From Ancylostoma caninum (taxonomy: Eukaryota; Nematoda; Chromadorea; Rhabditida; Ancylostomatidae): a DNA stretch of 64,000 bases. Below, in pieces: positions 49,262 to 60,914 of the stretch (within the stretch, counting starts at the first letter, position 1; each line of letters starts with the position of its first letter). The notes under the pieces are model-generated. The model was not told where the DNA came from, made no database searches, and saw nothing but the letters and a program-made list of their open reading frames with translations. Both the position numbers and the translations under genes were made by a program. The DNA lies in assembly GCA_037903475.1 (NCBI GenBank), contig JBAJFG010000002.1, forward strand, positions 1,302,001 to 1,366,000. The letters run 5' to 3'.

Positions 49262-49350
49262 AATTCCGACTTCCGAAACATTCGATATTCCGGCGTTTTT
49301 TTTTTTGGGCTTTTGACTTAAACCGCGGAACAAGCCGGAAGTTTTCGGAA
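49262..49350 (+). repeat. TTCCGACTTCCGA repeat, one of three
   Basis: A short segment with ATTCCGACTTCCGA, a GATATTCCGGYGTTTTTT core and GCCGGAA--TTTCGGAAG recurs at about 24325-24415, here, and at about 51425-51505. All are in the same orientation and outside exons. No inverted ends are evident. Confidence 0.6.
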
Positions 49351-50599
49351 GTATTGGAAGGTGACCAAGGTGGATTTTGTCATATGAGTTTCGTGGAATT
49401 TCTTAGCAGATATCCGACACCGTCATCCCTACCCGGCAGTAAGGCATATGCCATAAGTGGCGCTTTCTCTCTGTCTTCTGTTTTCTTGCATGCATTGTCG
49501 TCATCCATCGTGCCACACGATCATAGGAGGACAACAACCACTAGCCGGAACTTTCACCTTTTTTCTCTCAAAGAATGAAATTGCGGAAGTTGCGTTGGGC
49601 TGGCTGCGGTTTTACTGTTCATTTTGTACCAAATATGTTTACTAAGTTTAGTGCTATATATCAAGATGTGAAGGAAATCACAGTGTTGGAAAATGAGTTA
49701 TTTGGATAAGAGAATGCTGCTGAACATCGGGTAGATCTTGAAAAGGGCAATTAGAACTTCGAAACCATCACTCTTACTCAGTATACACGTACTGTCAACT
49801 GACTAAACAGTATAGAATTAATCCAGAAACAACGATTAGTTCTTTCAAACCATAGGGTCGCAGAGGATACTGCGCAGAAGATGTGAAAAATCTACTGGAT
49901 AATTGACAAGAGAGACACCGTAGAGTGGAGGAGTGGAGTGAGAATGGTGCTAATGAGGCTCTACATACTTCACTGTAAGCTAAGACTCTGGGAGCAGTGT
50001 GATGGCTACACCATTCCAAAAAGCTTTCGTCTCAACTATTGCGTTTTCCTTGTCTGACCATCAGCTACTAGTACTCATTCTTCCTTTATTCATCGGTGAC
50101 TCATTCTTATTCTGTTTTTGAATTCCTAGCAAGGGAAGTGCAAGAGGCTAACCCCAGGGATTGAAACGAAACATCCATTTTTGGTAGCATTGTTTAAGGC
50201 GATTTTGATGTATGTACATCACTTTTGCCCAATGGTCCTGATGCGCGCAGGAGAGCTCTCCTGAGCGTGCCAAATACTTTTCGGAGTCATTCATCTTCCA
50301 CGTGGCCAACATCTTTGAAAAGGGCCTCTCGACCGAAACTTTGCATATGGGGGTTATTCGGGGTGCTGAATACGGAGATCGTATTCATTTTGTACCGTAA
50401 CGGTATTTTTGTAGGGTGTACCACCTCATACTACCGTGCACCTACCGTAACCCTCCAAAATGGCACTACGGTGCAAAATGGATACGATATTCATGTTCAG
50501 CACCTCAAATAACCCCCGTATGCAAAATTCAGTCAAAAATTTTCTTGAAGAGTTTGGGTCTATGGTGGTTGAACAGTGCCAATTTTTCTAGTGCCCTGT

Positions 50600-50780
50600 C
50601 AATGGAGTCCTGGCTTGGATTCATGGAACTTTGGTTGCGCAAACCGACCGTGGTTGCCGTGATTAGCTGTCCTGCGGATCATCGAACGTTTGCAGACGCA
50701 TTTTTGAACAACCTGGTTCCGTCTGGTTATGCGATCAAGAGTACTAGCTCCAATTATGGCAGCCGCGATGAGGTGGCCGA
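50600..50780 (+). other. Open frame inside the 50.1-51.3 kb element
   Basis: The plus-strand frame reads WLRKPTVVAVISCPADHRTF and continues to a GAG just before a GTGAGT donor at about 50781. The minus strand is also open over the same stretch. I recognise no family. Because it lies within a repeat, it may be a captured exon or chance. Confidence 0.2.
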
Positions 50781-50897
50781 GTGAGTAACGAAGTTCTTGC
50801 AGTAGTTCTTGTAGTGGCGCATGTATGCGATGTGTTCTAGTCATTAGAAATACTCGATGCAAGTTTAAAAGCCTTAAATTCAAAAATGCAAAGAGAG

Positions 50898-50972
50898 TTG
50901 CGCCGACGGGATTCAAACTCCCGACCTCCTGCTTGATAGTCTGATGCGCGATCCACTCGGCAACCTCGCCAC
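50898..50972 (-). tRNA. tRNA-like Pol III sequence (pseudo-tRNA or SINE head)
   Basis: On the minus strand an A-box (TTGCCGAGTGG) and a B-box (GGGAGTTTGAATCCC) have tRNA spacing, and the T arm pairs CGGGA with TCCCG. The anticodon arm is degenerate (TCAGA against GCAGG) and the acceptor stem does not pair. It is therefore unlikely to be a working tRNA; it resembles the tRNA-derived head of a SINE or a tRNA pseudogene. Confidence 0.6.
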
Positions 50973-51964
50973 TGTTGGCACGCCTGGCTCATCTCCTCAT
51001 AATCAAACAAAACCAAGATATTTGAGGATGGGTCTTCAAACACTCCGTGGTCCCAGGAAAGATAATCAAGGTAAACACAGTTGTTTTGAGTGGTCAAATT
51101 GTTCAAAGTTTCATAAATCCCAGCTCTACTTGGAGTCCTATGGCAGTGCAATATAGAAATTTTTGGCGCACGCTCTTGATCGCACCAGGACCATTGGGCA
51201 AAAATGGTATGTATACATCAACATCATCTTAGACAATACTTCTGTAAGTGCATGTTTCGTTTCGATCCCCGGGGTTAGCCTCGTGCACTTCCCTTGTAAG
51301 TAACGTCATTCATGGGCACAATTGGATGAAGCTTTTCAAATGAACACTCGTTTATCTAACAATACACTGGTTAACCTCCTTCTCCATTCAAGTCTCCGTG
51401 TAGACACATGTATTGGCTACTCTGTACTTCCGACTTTCGGCACTTTCGATACTCCGGTGTTTTTTGGGGCTTCCGACTTCCGAGTTCCGAAATTTCAAAT
51501 CTGACTTCCACTCATCGCGCGATACCGAGTGCGCGGCGAGTCGCCTGTAGTAGGCGTGGGGTGCAGCACACGTACGGCACTAGCAGCACGCCTCTTCTAT
51601 GGAAGTGGGCGGGCTGGAGCTTATCGTGCTGGGGTCGAACTCCACAAGTGCCTGAGCATTTGTCGAATCCTTCCATTTTCTCTTCTACACGTTTCAGAGA
51701 GCATTTATGTTTTTCCAAAGACGTTTGACGCACCCTTCGGTCATCAATATATACAGTTTTGTTGCTTGAAAACACCTCTATAGCTATTTCGAAGCTTCTT
51801 CTATAGATCAGAGTAAGCAAGATCATTTACAACTGTGACAAGCATTCTCGAATGTTCTCACGCTAGTAAGCAAAACCTATCAAGTTACTTTCTCTACGGT
51901 GCACTAGATTTGAAGATGTGAAGTTAATGCAGTGGAAATAACTGTAAAGAAGCTAACGTCTCAC

Positions 51965-52155
51965 CTTCTCAGCCTGTCTTCCAATAATGCCATCTTTACT
52001 GAATAGCTGTTGCCAGATCACTTCATTAACTGTCTGTTTCGCTGACAAATCAGCTGAGGATGTAGCGCTTATATTATTCTCACGTGCATCCTCTTCACAG
52101 ATCAAATTCGGATGCGCTCGTCCGTTCATGCAAGCTGTCAGTACTGTATATGAAT
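51965..52155 (-). CDS. Coding exon of unidentified minus-strand gene (exon K)
   Basis: Frame reads SYTVLTACMNGRAHPNLICE then EDARENNISATSSADLSAKQ and QTVNEVIWQQLFSKDGIIGR, ending at a GTGAGA donor. The acceptor TTGCAG at about 52156 is the likeliest start; the frame is open further upstream. Composition is typical of coding sequence. It lies downstream of exon J, which ends in a stop, so it probably belongs to a separate gene. Family not recognised. Confidence 0.45.
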
Positions 52156-53220
52156 CTGCAATTGACAACTGTACTACTGTGTATGAAGTAGATTCTATCG
52201 CAAGTTTCAAAATGGAGAATCAAAACCAACTTCTCATTAAATCAGAGGCAAGATAAGGCATAGAAGTGACTTTTTTGCTCCGAAGAGGCTGAAATAATTC
52301 TACAGTAGTATGTTTCAAGTTCAGATTGATTTCTTCTCTAGACAAGGATGGAGTTTGGTGTTTGGATGAAGTTTTCTCTTGTTACATCAACAGAACTCTT
52401 GGGCACTTCACTGATGACCAGACATTTTCTACCGAGCTTTCGTCTTCATAGGCAAGGAAGCTTGACTGTTTTACCCCAGATCAAAACCCCCAAACGTCTC
52501 CACCCAGCAACGAACAGCACAGCTAAAGCCTAATATAATCTACATTATAGAATATACAGACAAGATGTTGGAAAACGAATCGATTAGGTGACGACTTCAG
52601 GCGCTTCCGATTACGGATAATCGCGAATCACATTTGTACTTCCAGGTCCTTGAAAATGACGATTCGGTTGTAGAGCCTTCAACAACGTACTCTATCGAGC
52701 AAACTTGAGCTAGAGCAGGAAGTTATGCATAAATTTACTTTCGCAATCTATGATATCGTCCACGCATACGATAAATTACAGAGGGTGGCACAATATACGG
52801 AGACATGAGTAAGCGCACGTACATATGACTTATCTCAAGTTTTGGCATTTAGTATTCCATCTTTGCTGTCCATCTATTCAATCGTGAAGATTGTTCCAAA
52901 ACAATGCCCTATAACACCGATTTTGGAGGTGCCTGTGCCGTCAATTAACCCTAGTTCCATCATTCAATTACGCTCATTGTGTAGTGAAGGCGCAATTGTT
53001 ACGCTAACGAGTGAGATTTTGCAAGAGTGTCGCTTACGCTGAAGGGTAGGAGTGGGGAACAGAAAAACAAACATTCTTCCAAGGACGAAATCTTATTTTG
53101 CTCTCAAAAAATGCTCAGTTTTCGAGGCAAACAATTCCGCGCCACAGTAGGCGCCTACTTCGATTTCTTCCGGTCTTTTCTTGCTGGTATCAGGAAGATT
53201 CATAAAATATAAGATTCTGT

Positions 53221-53558
53221 TTATGGATGAGTGGAAAATATCATGTTCGAAACAGAATTATCGACCTGCTTTCTGACGCTAGATATGGATCTATTGATGA
53301 GTCTCCGTAATTTTGGACCATCCATGTAACTCACGAACTCAACCGAACAATGCAGGGGAGCGCATTTTTCCAGAGTATTGGAAGAAATTCCAAGGTTCTC
53401 ACAAAGCTCGAAGTAGATTTTTGCAAATGACGCGGTTTCAGAAACGTGGCAAGAACAAAAAGCATCATTGAAAACAAAACCTAAGGAGCAGTGGAGGATC
53501 GATTCCGGCACGCATGTTGTTGCCGAACATTCTCCTAGTGTAGGAATCTCAAATTCGT
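53221..53558 (-). CDS. Last coding exon of an unidentified minus-strand gene (exon J)
   Basis: From a TTTTGCAG acceptor the frame reads EFEIPTLGECSATTCVPESI, then many cysteines (LHCSLGF, FCSCHVS, FELCENLG, KCAPLHCSVEF) and ends with a polar helix-like tail and TAA at 53221. The 112 codons are unbroken. The Cys and His content might bind zinc, but no known domain is recognised. It probably ends the gene whose earlier exons lie at 54-64 kb; the phase at the upstream junction needs one more exon. Confidence 0.5.
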
Positions 53559-54235
53559 CTGCAAAATACAGGAAACCCTCCGCACCAAAATTTACGGAAA
53601 ACCTGAGAAATTGTGGAGTGTGAATAAAGTACGTAAGGACACAATTACCTCCTTTTTTTCGAAGTGGCTAAAATTTGCTTGCGCAAGCACTAAAATCGCA
53701 CTACAACAGTTGATTTCACCCTCATCATGTGATTTCTCAACTTCTTTTTATAAACAGCGTACTGCTCTAGCCTATTTGAATAGTAACAAGCTAACGTGGG
53801 ATTTTTGGGATGACCAGTGTCGTGCGAATTGGTCATTTTCCCTCTTGCGAAAATTATGACAAACGGCTGCTTCTCTTGAACCTTCACCCATCTTGCGGAA
53901 TTTCATCTTTCCTGATGCTATATTATATGTCCTTTACAATTCCCACACAACTACGTCGAGAAACTCAGCAAGTTGTGTGCCGCCGGAGTCAACATATCTA
54001 CACCTTGCTTCCAAACTCATGCTGCTACTAAAAAAGTTACGTGAAATCCAAGGTAGGACTTATGTTAGCAACAGACCCAAGAAACTACTAGAATTTTATT
54101 CTCTTCTTGATGCTTTAACGGGCACACATGTTTGTTCAACGACTTTAACGCATCCTGCATATGTGCGTATACATACAGCAGGACAGAACCGACCAGGAGC
54201 TCAAAATTAATTGGTCAACGAATTGAGAAACTAAC

Positions 54236-54757
54236 CTCTTGTTTTCGTGAAGCAGATCTTGTAGTCAAGGATTTGACAGCCATTTCCACACTTTCGGGAT
54301 CCTCATCTCCTTCAAGACCACCAATAGCCTTCTTTGAACTGATTTTGAAAATGCTTCTGGATTTCAGAAGACTTCTTTTGAAATGAAGTTCAACTTTCGG
54401 CCTCACGATTTCGTAAGCGATTGTTCCGTCTTCACTTCGGACGATTTTTAATCTCAGTGGCGGTACTCTTCTATCATTTAATTTTTCAGTAGCAGCATTC
54501 GCGACATTGCCGCCAGGATTTTTCATCTGATTTTCTTGGTAAATCGCAATTCCTTTCTCAACGACTTGTTTGAAAAGCCGCCGCTGTGTTTCTATCTTTT
54601 CTCGCAATTCAGCCTTCTTAGGCGATTCTATTGTTGATGCGTTATCGTTAGTAGGGTTGCTCGAAACCTCAACATTTGTTTCGACAACCGCTCTCTTCTT
54701 CGTGAGATTCTTCAGCTTGGCTTTTATAATACGGATAGTGTCGGAGCCTTCACATCC
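54236..54757 (-). CDS. Coding exon of unidentified minus-strand gene (exon H, 174 codons)
   Basis: A 522-bp exon between a TTTCAG acceptor and a GTTAGT donor, phase 0 at both ends. It encodes a basic, Lys/Arg/Glu-rich protein segment: IKAKLKNLTKKRAVVETNVE, a coiled-coil-like stretch (AELREKIETQRRLFKQVVEK), the motif VPPLRLKIVRSEDGTIAYEI, and an acidic EGDEDPESVEM region. Such sequence is typical of nuclear or chromatin proteins, but this is inference. It joins exon G in phase. Confidence 0.65.
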
Positions 54758-56066
54758 CTGAAATCGAGTTTTAAAAAAAATGCGACCACTGTTCTTTGCC
54801 ACGCTACAAGAAATAACTGCATTGAAGTTGGATCCAAAAACATCCGAAGCTAACCGATTTCCTCTCTTTGCCACAGGTCGAATCGCAGCGATGGCTTTTC
54901 GGCACTACCCTCCCATTGCCTTTCACATCCTTCCGCAAAGGTTGGATGTGCACTGGCGGTTCTGCATCATGGCGTGAGAAATGCTTCGTAGCTGAACCTG
55001 CGAATGTTCAATGCAGCGTTAGTACATATTGGCTAGTTATTTAGTTGGCTAGTCATTCAAGTTAGGTTGGTTAGTTATGAACACGCGCCCTATTTTTGTG
55101 CTCAATGAACTTGTTATTAATCCAAGTGACAAATTTGGAACGCATGTTTTTGGTTGAAACAAAATTTATTCTACAAACGGTAATCAACATCTCAGATGAA
55201 ATCTCATCTACCCCTCTACATCTCCTATGCGAGAAGTGACTGCTGGCTTAGAAGTCGTCAGCGCCGCAACTCGAAATAGCCCCTCACTCAAATTTTGGCT
55301 CCGTCGCACTTCTTACACTTTCCCCGCTGAGAAAAATTTCATCAATAGAGGCAATAGTTGGCCTGATAGTGCAAAGTGCAGGCCATCGAGCGGTGGCGGC
55401 GGTGGCAAGCAACTTCTGAATCCAGATATGAAGAGAGGGAGTAATCGATGGTTCGATTGGCACTCATAATTTTGGTTCAGTTACTCAAGTTGGACACTAC
55501 AAGTTCGAGACCAATTTCAAGAATTTGATTATTGCATGAATCTAGCCAAGTGGTGCTGAAAATACTCCTCAAATTCTTTATATCACCTGCAGTAATGTTA
55601 AGCTGCAGTTCTACTACCCTTTACGACATGAAACATTGAAAAGTAAGTTCCATAATTTAAGTAAGCAGTCTTATAAGTTCTTCTATGAACTAAGAATTGA
55701 AGATTGTTGAACAATTCGTATCTGTATGTAAAAAGATGTGTGAATATGTGTATATGTGTATGTGTGTGTTCCGAATAGAAACCGTGGAGGATTAACCGAT
55801 CCGAACCAAATTTCGCGTGCTGGTCCATCATGGGCCGGCGGAGGTTATGAGCTACTTTTCAGCCCGGAACATCGATTGGCTTATCGATTATATCGGTTTT
55901 ATCGATTTTTCACTATTTTTGCCCAGGGATCAGTGAGGACATGTCTGCTGGGGTTCTCCAATACGCTGAGCACGAATATGGCAGTCATTTTGAACCAAAT
56001 TATCGATTTTAATGACTTTTCGCAATTTTTGTGTCATCGAAGTAACTTTACTGACTTTTCGCTTAC

Positions 56067-56259
56067 GAGTCGGTGGAAAAGGTCACTTGAGATTTTAATA
56101 TGCTTGTCACCAGAATTATGAGCGTCTTCAATAAAGTTGTCGGCAACAGAAATTGTCCTCAGCAGTGTGAGGTAGCCAGGATAGGGAAACACCCGTGCGA
56201 AACCGGGTATGTCGTCTAGTTTATGATAAATTTGCCATAAATTGTCCTCCAAGATAATA
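56067..56259 (-). CDS. Coding exon of unidentified minus-strand gene (exon G)
   Basis: Between TGTTCAG and GTAAGC the frame reads ILEDNLWQIYHKLDDIPGFA, RVFPYPGYLTLLRTISVADN and FIEDAHNSGDKHIKISSDLF, then HRL. It ends in phase 0 and exon H begins in phase 0, so G and H very likely belong together. The segment looks like a folded helical domain. No family was recognised. Confidence 0.6.
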
Positions 56260-56433
56260 CTGAACACAAACATGAACAGAAGTTTAGCAACCCGTTAATT
56301 AAGACGAAAAAATAGGCGCGCAGTCTGGCCCATTTTTCTTTCAAATTTTAACAGTCAAGCAATCACAGTCGACCATGGTGTGGCGTGAGCCGTAATATAT
56401 AAGCCAAATCCCTTGTTGTAGCAAGAATCGCAC

Positions 56434-56660
56434 CTACTGTAGGACGATTTTATTATCGGGTTCGGAGCCTTGCGCACAAAACCTTGGTCGTATTAACCAG
56501 GCACTCTGCAGTGAAGCTGTTGAATCAACGGCTACAAAATTCCCCCATGATTGAAGCTCGGCGCCACATCGTAAAAGCGATACTGAGGAAATTCGAGAAA
56601 TTAGTATCGGAAAAATTCCCTCAATGACTATGTAGCAGAAACACGATGCCATTGAAAAAC
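56434..56660 (-). other. Open frame, possibly frameshifted repeat or exon
   Basis: Two minus-strand frames together resemble a continuous peptide (RFYDVAPSFNHGGI in one, VAVDSTASLQSAWLI in the other) separated by one base shift in a G run at about 56545. This could be a broken transposon-derived or gene-derived frame. No family assigned. Confidence 0.25.
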
Positions 56661-57448
56661 TGCACGTAAAACTGCATAAAAGTAGGGAATTTGGGAAAGC
56701 GGCTTTTCTGACTCACTGTGCGGCGACTTCTTCGAGGGGAGCACTCCCTACGTGAAACCTCGATGGAAGGTCGACGATAGTGAAGATGGACACGTTTCAT
56801 GTTAAAATGTTAATATGTCGTTTTTGCAACTAGTTTCATTCTGAGTAATAAGCACCTTCATGATTGGCCGACCTAACATTCATAAAAATGAAGACTATCC
56901 AAATACAGGGTGGCTGGAAAGTATTGGTGCGCGGAAAAGTCTGTATTTCCGAAAATATGCGCTCTCAGCCTAATATTTTCGGAACGGCAAAAGAAAAACA
57001 CTTCGAATAAAACTACAAAGATGAGTGTCCAAAATGTAAATAACTCGGCTTCGTACAAGTTTCAAACGAGCGACCACAGATATGGCGATGCTCCGCGGGT
57101 TACCCTAACCTAATCTCACCTAAGTTGCTCCAAAAAGGGTAATTCGTTTCTTGTTAAATTTCCTATGAATAACGCCTAAACCGAGCAGTAGAATGGGTGA
57201 CGAACGGGGCTGTTCCTAGGCCTTTCATCCTTTGTTGAAGAGAACTCAGGTACGCAGGCGTCCAAGAAATAATGTCGATTTTCTCCATATGCAGGAGTAC
57301 AGTCCTGCTGGATATTGAAGTTATTTTGCTTCTACGAGGCCATCATCTTGACAATTGTATCCTCTGGGTATGAATCACCGTCAGAGATATGTAAATTTCA
57401 AAAAACGCGCCTATACTTTTCAGCCACCCTGTATTAGGTTGTAACATA

Positions 57449-57707
57449 CAGTGGAAGTCAATGGCGGTGGCCCATCCGCGGCCTCAAGAAGCACGCAGCG
57501 CAACCGCGCCGCACGCGTCGCAAGCGATGTTTTTGCTGCTGTTGTGCTATATCTAAAGCTTTCCTGCCCGATTTTAAGGATTTCTGACCAAATCGGGGAG
57601 GAAGCGACTAGAAATGGCATTCCGGCAGCAGACGACAGCGGTCCCGGCGCGGTTGCGCTGCGTCCTACTCGAGGCCGCAGATGAGCCACCGCCATTGCCA
57701 TCCACTG
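57449..57707. mobile_element. MITE family 2, copy 3, 259 bp
   Basis: Ends CAGTGGAAGTCAATGGCGG and the complement of CAGTGGATGGCAATGGCGG, flanked by TA. The interior carries the family's GCGCAACCGCGCC blocks in inverted order. It lies between exons F and G of the unidentified minus-strand gene, hence probably intronic. Confidence 0.88.
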
Positions 57708-57930
57708 TATGTAAGTGTCCGCTGTTTTCGCATAGGCGTTTTCAAAGGCTTCTAATAAATGAATACCGACAAGATTTCGCGCATGTCTAGATACAGTTTC
57801 GAAGCGCATGATCCTTGAACATTCTGGAATGTGGGATCTGTTTTTCGACTCATTTTGAAAATGTAATTAACTTGGGAGTGAACCGTTCAAGAATGCAAAT
57901 TCGGTAAATGCACTTGCACGAATCATAATT

Positions 57931-58248
57931 TTATCGGTGCATGAGACTAACCAAATTTGGGTGGAGTAATCTCGGGGCATTCTTATTCTCCCTGGTACTT
58001 TCTCTCCCCATTTTATTGTCGAGCGGTCTCAGGCACAGGCATTTAACTTGGTAGCCCAAAATTCTGATGCCGTTTTTCTCTCTGGAATTGAGGCGAATTA
58101 AAGTGGGATTTCCTCCACTGTGGCTAAAAACATCAACCGTTTGCGGACAGTAATCAGTCGGATTTTGGGACACGTCCCAAGCGCTCTGTGAAGTCACACC
58201 ATTTTGCCACACTGCGGACGACACCTCAATTTTGTTGGTGAAGCTCAC
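57931..58248 (-). other. Open frame of 105 codons, uncertain
   Basis: Frame contains SQSAWDVSQNPTDYCPQTVD and FSHSGGNPTLIRLNSREKNG and runs to a stop near 57931. It has plausible coding composition but no clear acceptor or donor consistent with neighbouring exons, and no family match that I recognise. It might be an exon or a fragment of a repeat. Confidence 0.25.
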
Positions 58249-58710
58249 CGGAAAGGCGAAGAGCTCGCAGAGAAATTTCTAATCGCGCATTATGTGGCAC
58301 AATTCTGCCTCTAATCGAGCGCCGGTTATCAGATCACAGGAATGTCCACTGAGCGAGAACCAATTTGCCAAATTCAGTGACCTTTAGCACTGCCCGACTC
58401 AGTTCTTTACCTCGCAGTGCATGGATTTCTGAAGTAGAGGAGTCGAGCTGCAGCCGTAAAAACGACAAAAGACCGTGTAATTTTTGGTCCATACTTCAAT
58501 TGAAACATGTTGTTACATGATTTTCTATAGAATTTTTCCATCGAAAATTTCAAAACAGCGGAAACTTATGTTATAACATAATAGATATGATGAGTTTTAC
58601 ATACTATACATATCAGGTCATTAGCAAGAAAAGATCCGATTTTAAGGGGATAAGCCACATAGGACAGAAAAAGAGGGGATATAATCAATCCAGATAAAAT
58701 GCACCATAAC

Positions 58711-58814
58711 CCTAGCTCCATCAACTAGTAGGTCCCCTGCTTGTGCCAACATCTTAGAGAATTCCGCAGAACGGCGGAATTGTGGCGGATGGCATTTTGC
58801 ACAGCTCGGCTTCA
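58711..58814 (-). CDS. Coding exon of unidentified minus-strand gene (exon F)
   Basis: After a CTCATAG acceptor the frame reads KPSCAKCHPPQFRRSAEFSK then MLAQAGDLLVDGAR up to a GTTATG donor (a weak donor; GTGCAT nine bases on is an alternative nearby). The CAKCH pair could be half of a zinc site. It continues exon E across a phase-1 junction that creates a Val codon. Confidence 0.5.
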
Positions 58815-58942
58815 CTATGAGAAAAGTGAAAAGTATCACGTGAAACGTCAGAGATCTCGAGTACTGGTGAACTCACTTAGGAAAATCGGACACTTCTTAA
58901 GTAGTAACCTAACGAGATACATTTATGCAACCAATGGTTTAC

Positions 58943-59017
58943 CAGAGCGAGAGGAAGGCGTGTCTGCAGCATCATTCGTATTTTCCGGAACCACATCGCA
59001 ACGATCCATGAATTCTT
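58943..59017 (-). CDS. Coding exon of unidentified minus-strand gene (exon E)
   Basis: Between GCCTTCAG and GTAAAC, the frame reads EFMDRCDVVPENTNDAADTP then SSRS. Acidic and Ser/Thr-rich, like a disordered linker. The phase-1 end fits the start of exon F. Another frame is also open over these 75 bases, so the reading rests on composition and on the E-F join. Confidence 0.45.
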
Positions 59018-60012
59018 CTGAAGGCAGAGGGGGCAACGGCGTCTATATGAGATATTCTTTCAGAGGCGATAGCAACCACAAATTGAAACAAATGCATATA
59101 AGTATTTTCTTGTAGAAACAGCAACTGAATCAAGGACACATATCTATTGGCATCTTGCGCTAGCACGAATGCCAATCGTTACTATGTTTACTATTATATT
59201 TCCCCATCGTTTCAAAATATATTTAAAAAAAACACCACACATTATACTCAGTACCAAATAAAAATCGAATCACTTCATTAACTTACTTAAAAATTCAGAA
59301 TCCGGACCAGAATTTTCGAATATTGAAAAAGAAAAAGCCTCTAACCTACTGTTATCGTTCCTATAGAACTGTACCTCTCCTTGCCTTTTGGTAATCCAAA
59401 AACCAGCTTATTCGAAATAGAAATTTCGAATTCGAATATAAATCAGAAACATTCCCCACTTGCCAGTAATTTTTATCGACGCGTCAACTTTTCTGCGTGA
59501 GAAGCACAAACAATGCCTTAGCCTGGCGCTACAGTCCACGTAGAACACCCTGCCGTCGCTGATGTTGGAGACCGACCATCGCTAATGTGAGCGACTGCGC
59601 CTATTGCGTCCGCCGTCGCCAGCAACAGTGACAACGACTCAAAGTGCTATAACCCAAGTGGACTATAGCGGCAGCCTTAGGGAGTGCGTGACTTTGCCTG
59701 CAATTATGGCTGCTACACGCTACCTGATCAACTGTTAGATTGATGGGAGGACACCGCAGGATGCGTCTGGTAAAAGATCTTAGTAGGTGGCAGCGGGAAA
59801 ATATCAATATGAAACTGGAAGGAATTCAATACCATACCGTAGTCATAATTGCTGAGAAAGTAGAAGAAGCCCTCCCTAAGTTATCCGACTGTATTTCTTC
59901 CTGTCCAAATTAACCAAAATTTAAAATGGGTATATTATAAGAAATTAAACATTATTTTAACCTTAGATTAACAATTATATTTTAGAACAAACTGCTAGGA
60001 ATCAAACAATAC

Positions 60013-60118
60013 CTTAGGCTTAGATTTCTGATGTGCATTTGAAGAGGTTTCTGCTGATGGCTCGCGGATTAAGCCAGCGGAATAAGCAGTTGTTTCAGAA
60101 AAGCTGGGAAAAGGTTTC
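60013..60118 (-). CDS. Coding exon of unidentified minus-strand gene (exon D)
   Basis: From GCTTTTAG to a GTATTG donor only one frame is open: KPFPSFSETTAYSAGLIREP then SAETSSNAHQKSKPK. Ser/Thr/Pro-rich and basic at the end. Short and low in complexity, so the evidence is splice signals plus the single open frame. Confidence 0.45.
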
Positions 60119-60229
60119 CTAAAAGCAAACAACAAGTCTCTTTTTAATTCCGACAACCCAAACTACTGCGCTTCCGTAAGGTGAGCAAGATGGAGCGCAC
60201 TTCTCAGCCACCGTTGCATTTGGATGGCT

Positions 60230-60720
60230 CCGGAATTGAAGTCCTGCTAAGCGCCAAGAATGCACATGTTTTGTACGGGTGGCGATCATGAAAAACGATA
60301 GGTCGTGAGAGCTGCCAGCTGTACCGCTCATGCAGAAGTTACCACGCCCATCTCGCACGGTACACATGCTAGCCTATCCTGTTCGAAGGATCAAAGACCT
60401 CATTTTGTTCAAAGATAGACTGAAAGGTGATTTTTGAGATTTAGCGCAAATACATAATAACCTGTAGAGATTGTATGTCATATTTCAATGAAAATCAACC
60501 TTTACCTGCCTTCGCCATGCTAGATTTTGTTTGAATAGGTCATAACCATCTTTAGAAATGAAAGATAGTGATAGTTAACACAAAAACACACACGCAATTG
60601 TAGCGCCTATGAATATTATCACTTATCTGGGGCCGGGCTCCAATTGCATGGGGTACTGACACACTGGTTCATGAAGCCAACTATTTATTGCCAGCTATCA
60701 TTCTTCCTGGCATACATCCG
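60230..60720 (-). repeat. Dispersed repeat, about 500 bp, second copy
   Basis: Reverse-complement counterpart of 22900-23400 with shared ordered blocks (CGATAGGTCGTGAGAGCT, TATGTCATATTTCAATGAAA, AGCTATCATTCTTCCTGGCA). It lies upstream of exon D within the unidentified gene's presumed intron. Confidence 0.65.
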
Positions 60721-60914
60721 TTTTGTACGTAACCCAACTTTTATAAATAGGGTGGTATGAAAAAAAAAAAGAATCTCTGAGATATTTATTAGACTTTGTA
60801 CACGGTGGAGTTCCGCTTCAAAATTTTTGCTTTCTTCACGCTCAGCGTGTAGAAAGACCTTGTACAAAATTTCTTCCGTCCGATTTCTGCTGGTACGGTT
60901 TATTTGGGGAACAG

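Larger units (their letters stand above)
50129..51298. mobile_element. Element of about 1.17 kb with long inverted ends and an internal tRNA-like unit
   Basis: The left end (CAAGGGAAGTGCAAGAGGCT, then AACCCC-GGGAT-GAAACGAAACAT) recurs as reverse complement at 51165-51298. The arms pair over about 130 bases, including TTTTGCCCAATGGTCCTG. Inside are a member of the GGTGCTGRATACGAATATC family (about 50345-50600), an open frame with a consensus donor (50600-50780) and a tRNA-like segment (50898-50972). It looks like a composite non-autonomous element. Confidence 0.65.
40224..51964. other. Gene-poor, repeat-rich region
   Basis: No multi-exon gene could be assembled in nearly 12 kb. The region contains foldbacks, MITEs, a short tandem repeat, a possible 3 kb inverted structure and an element with a tRNA-like promoter (each listed). 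47000-48600 is plain AT-rich DNA in which I see nothing. A G run of ten lies near 42618, and a GC-rich patch at 44500-44660 is open in several frames by composition only. Confidence 0.45.

Noticed and set aside
54236..54874. Continuous 219-codon minus-strand frame as a single-exon gene
   Set aside because: It spans a clear TTTCAG acceptor at its 5' side and a GTTAGT donor at its 3' side; treated as an internal exon 54757-54236 instead.
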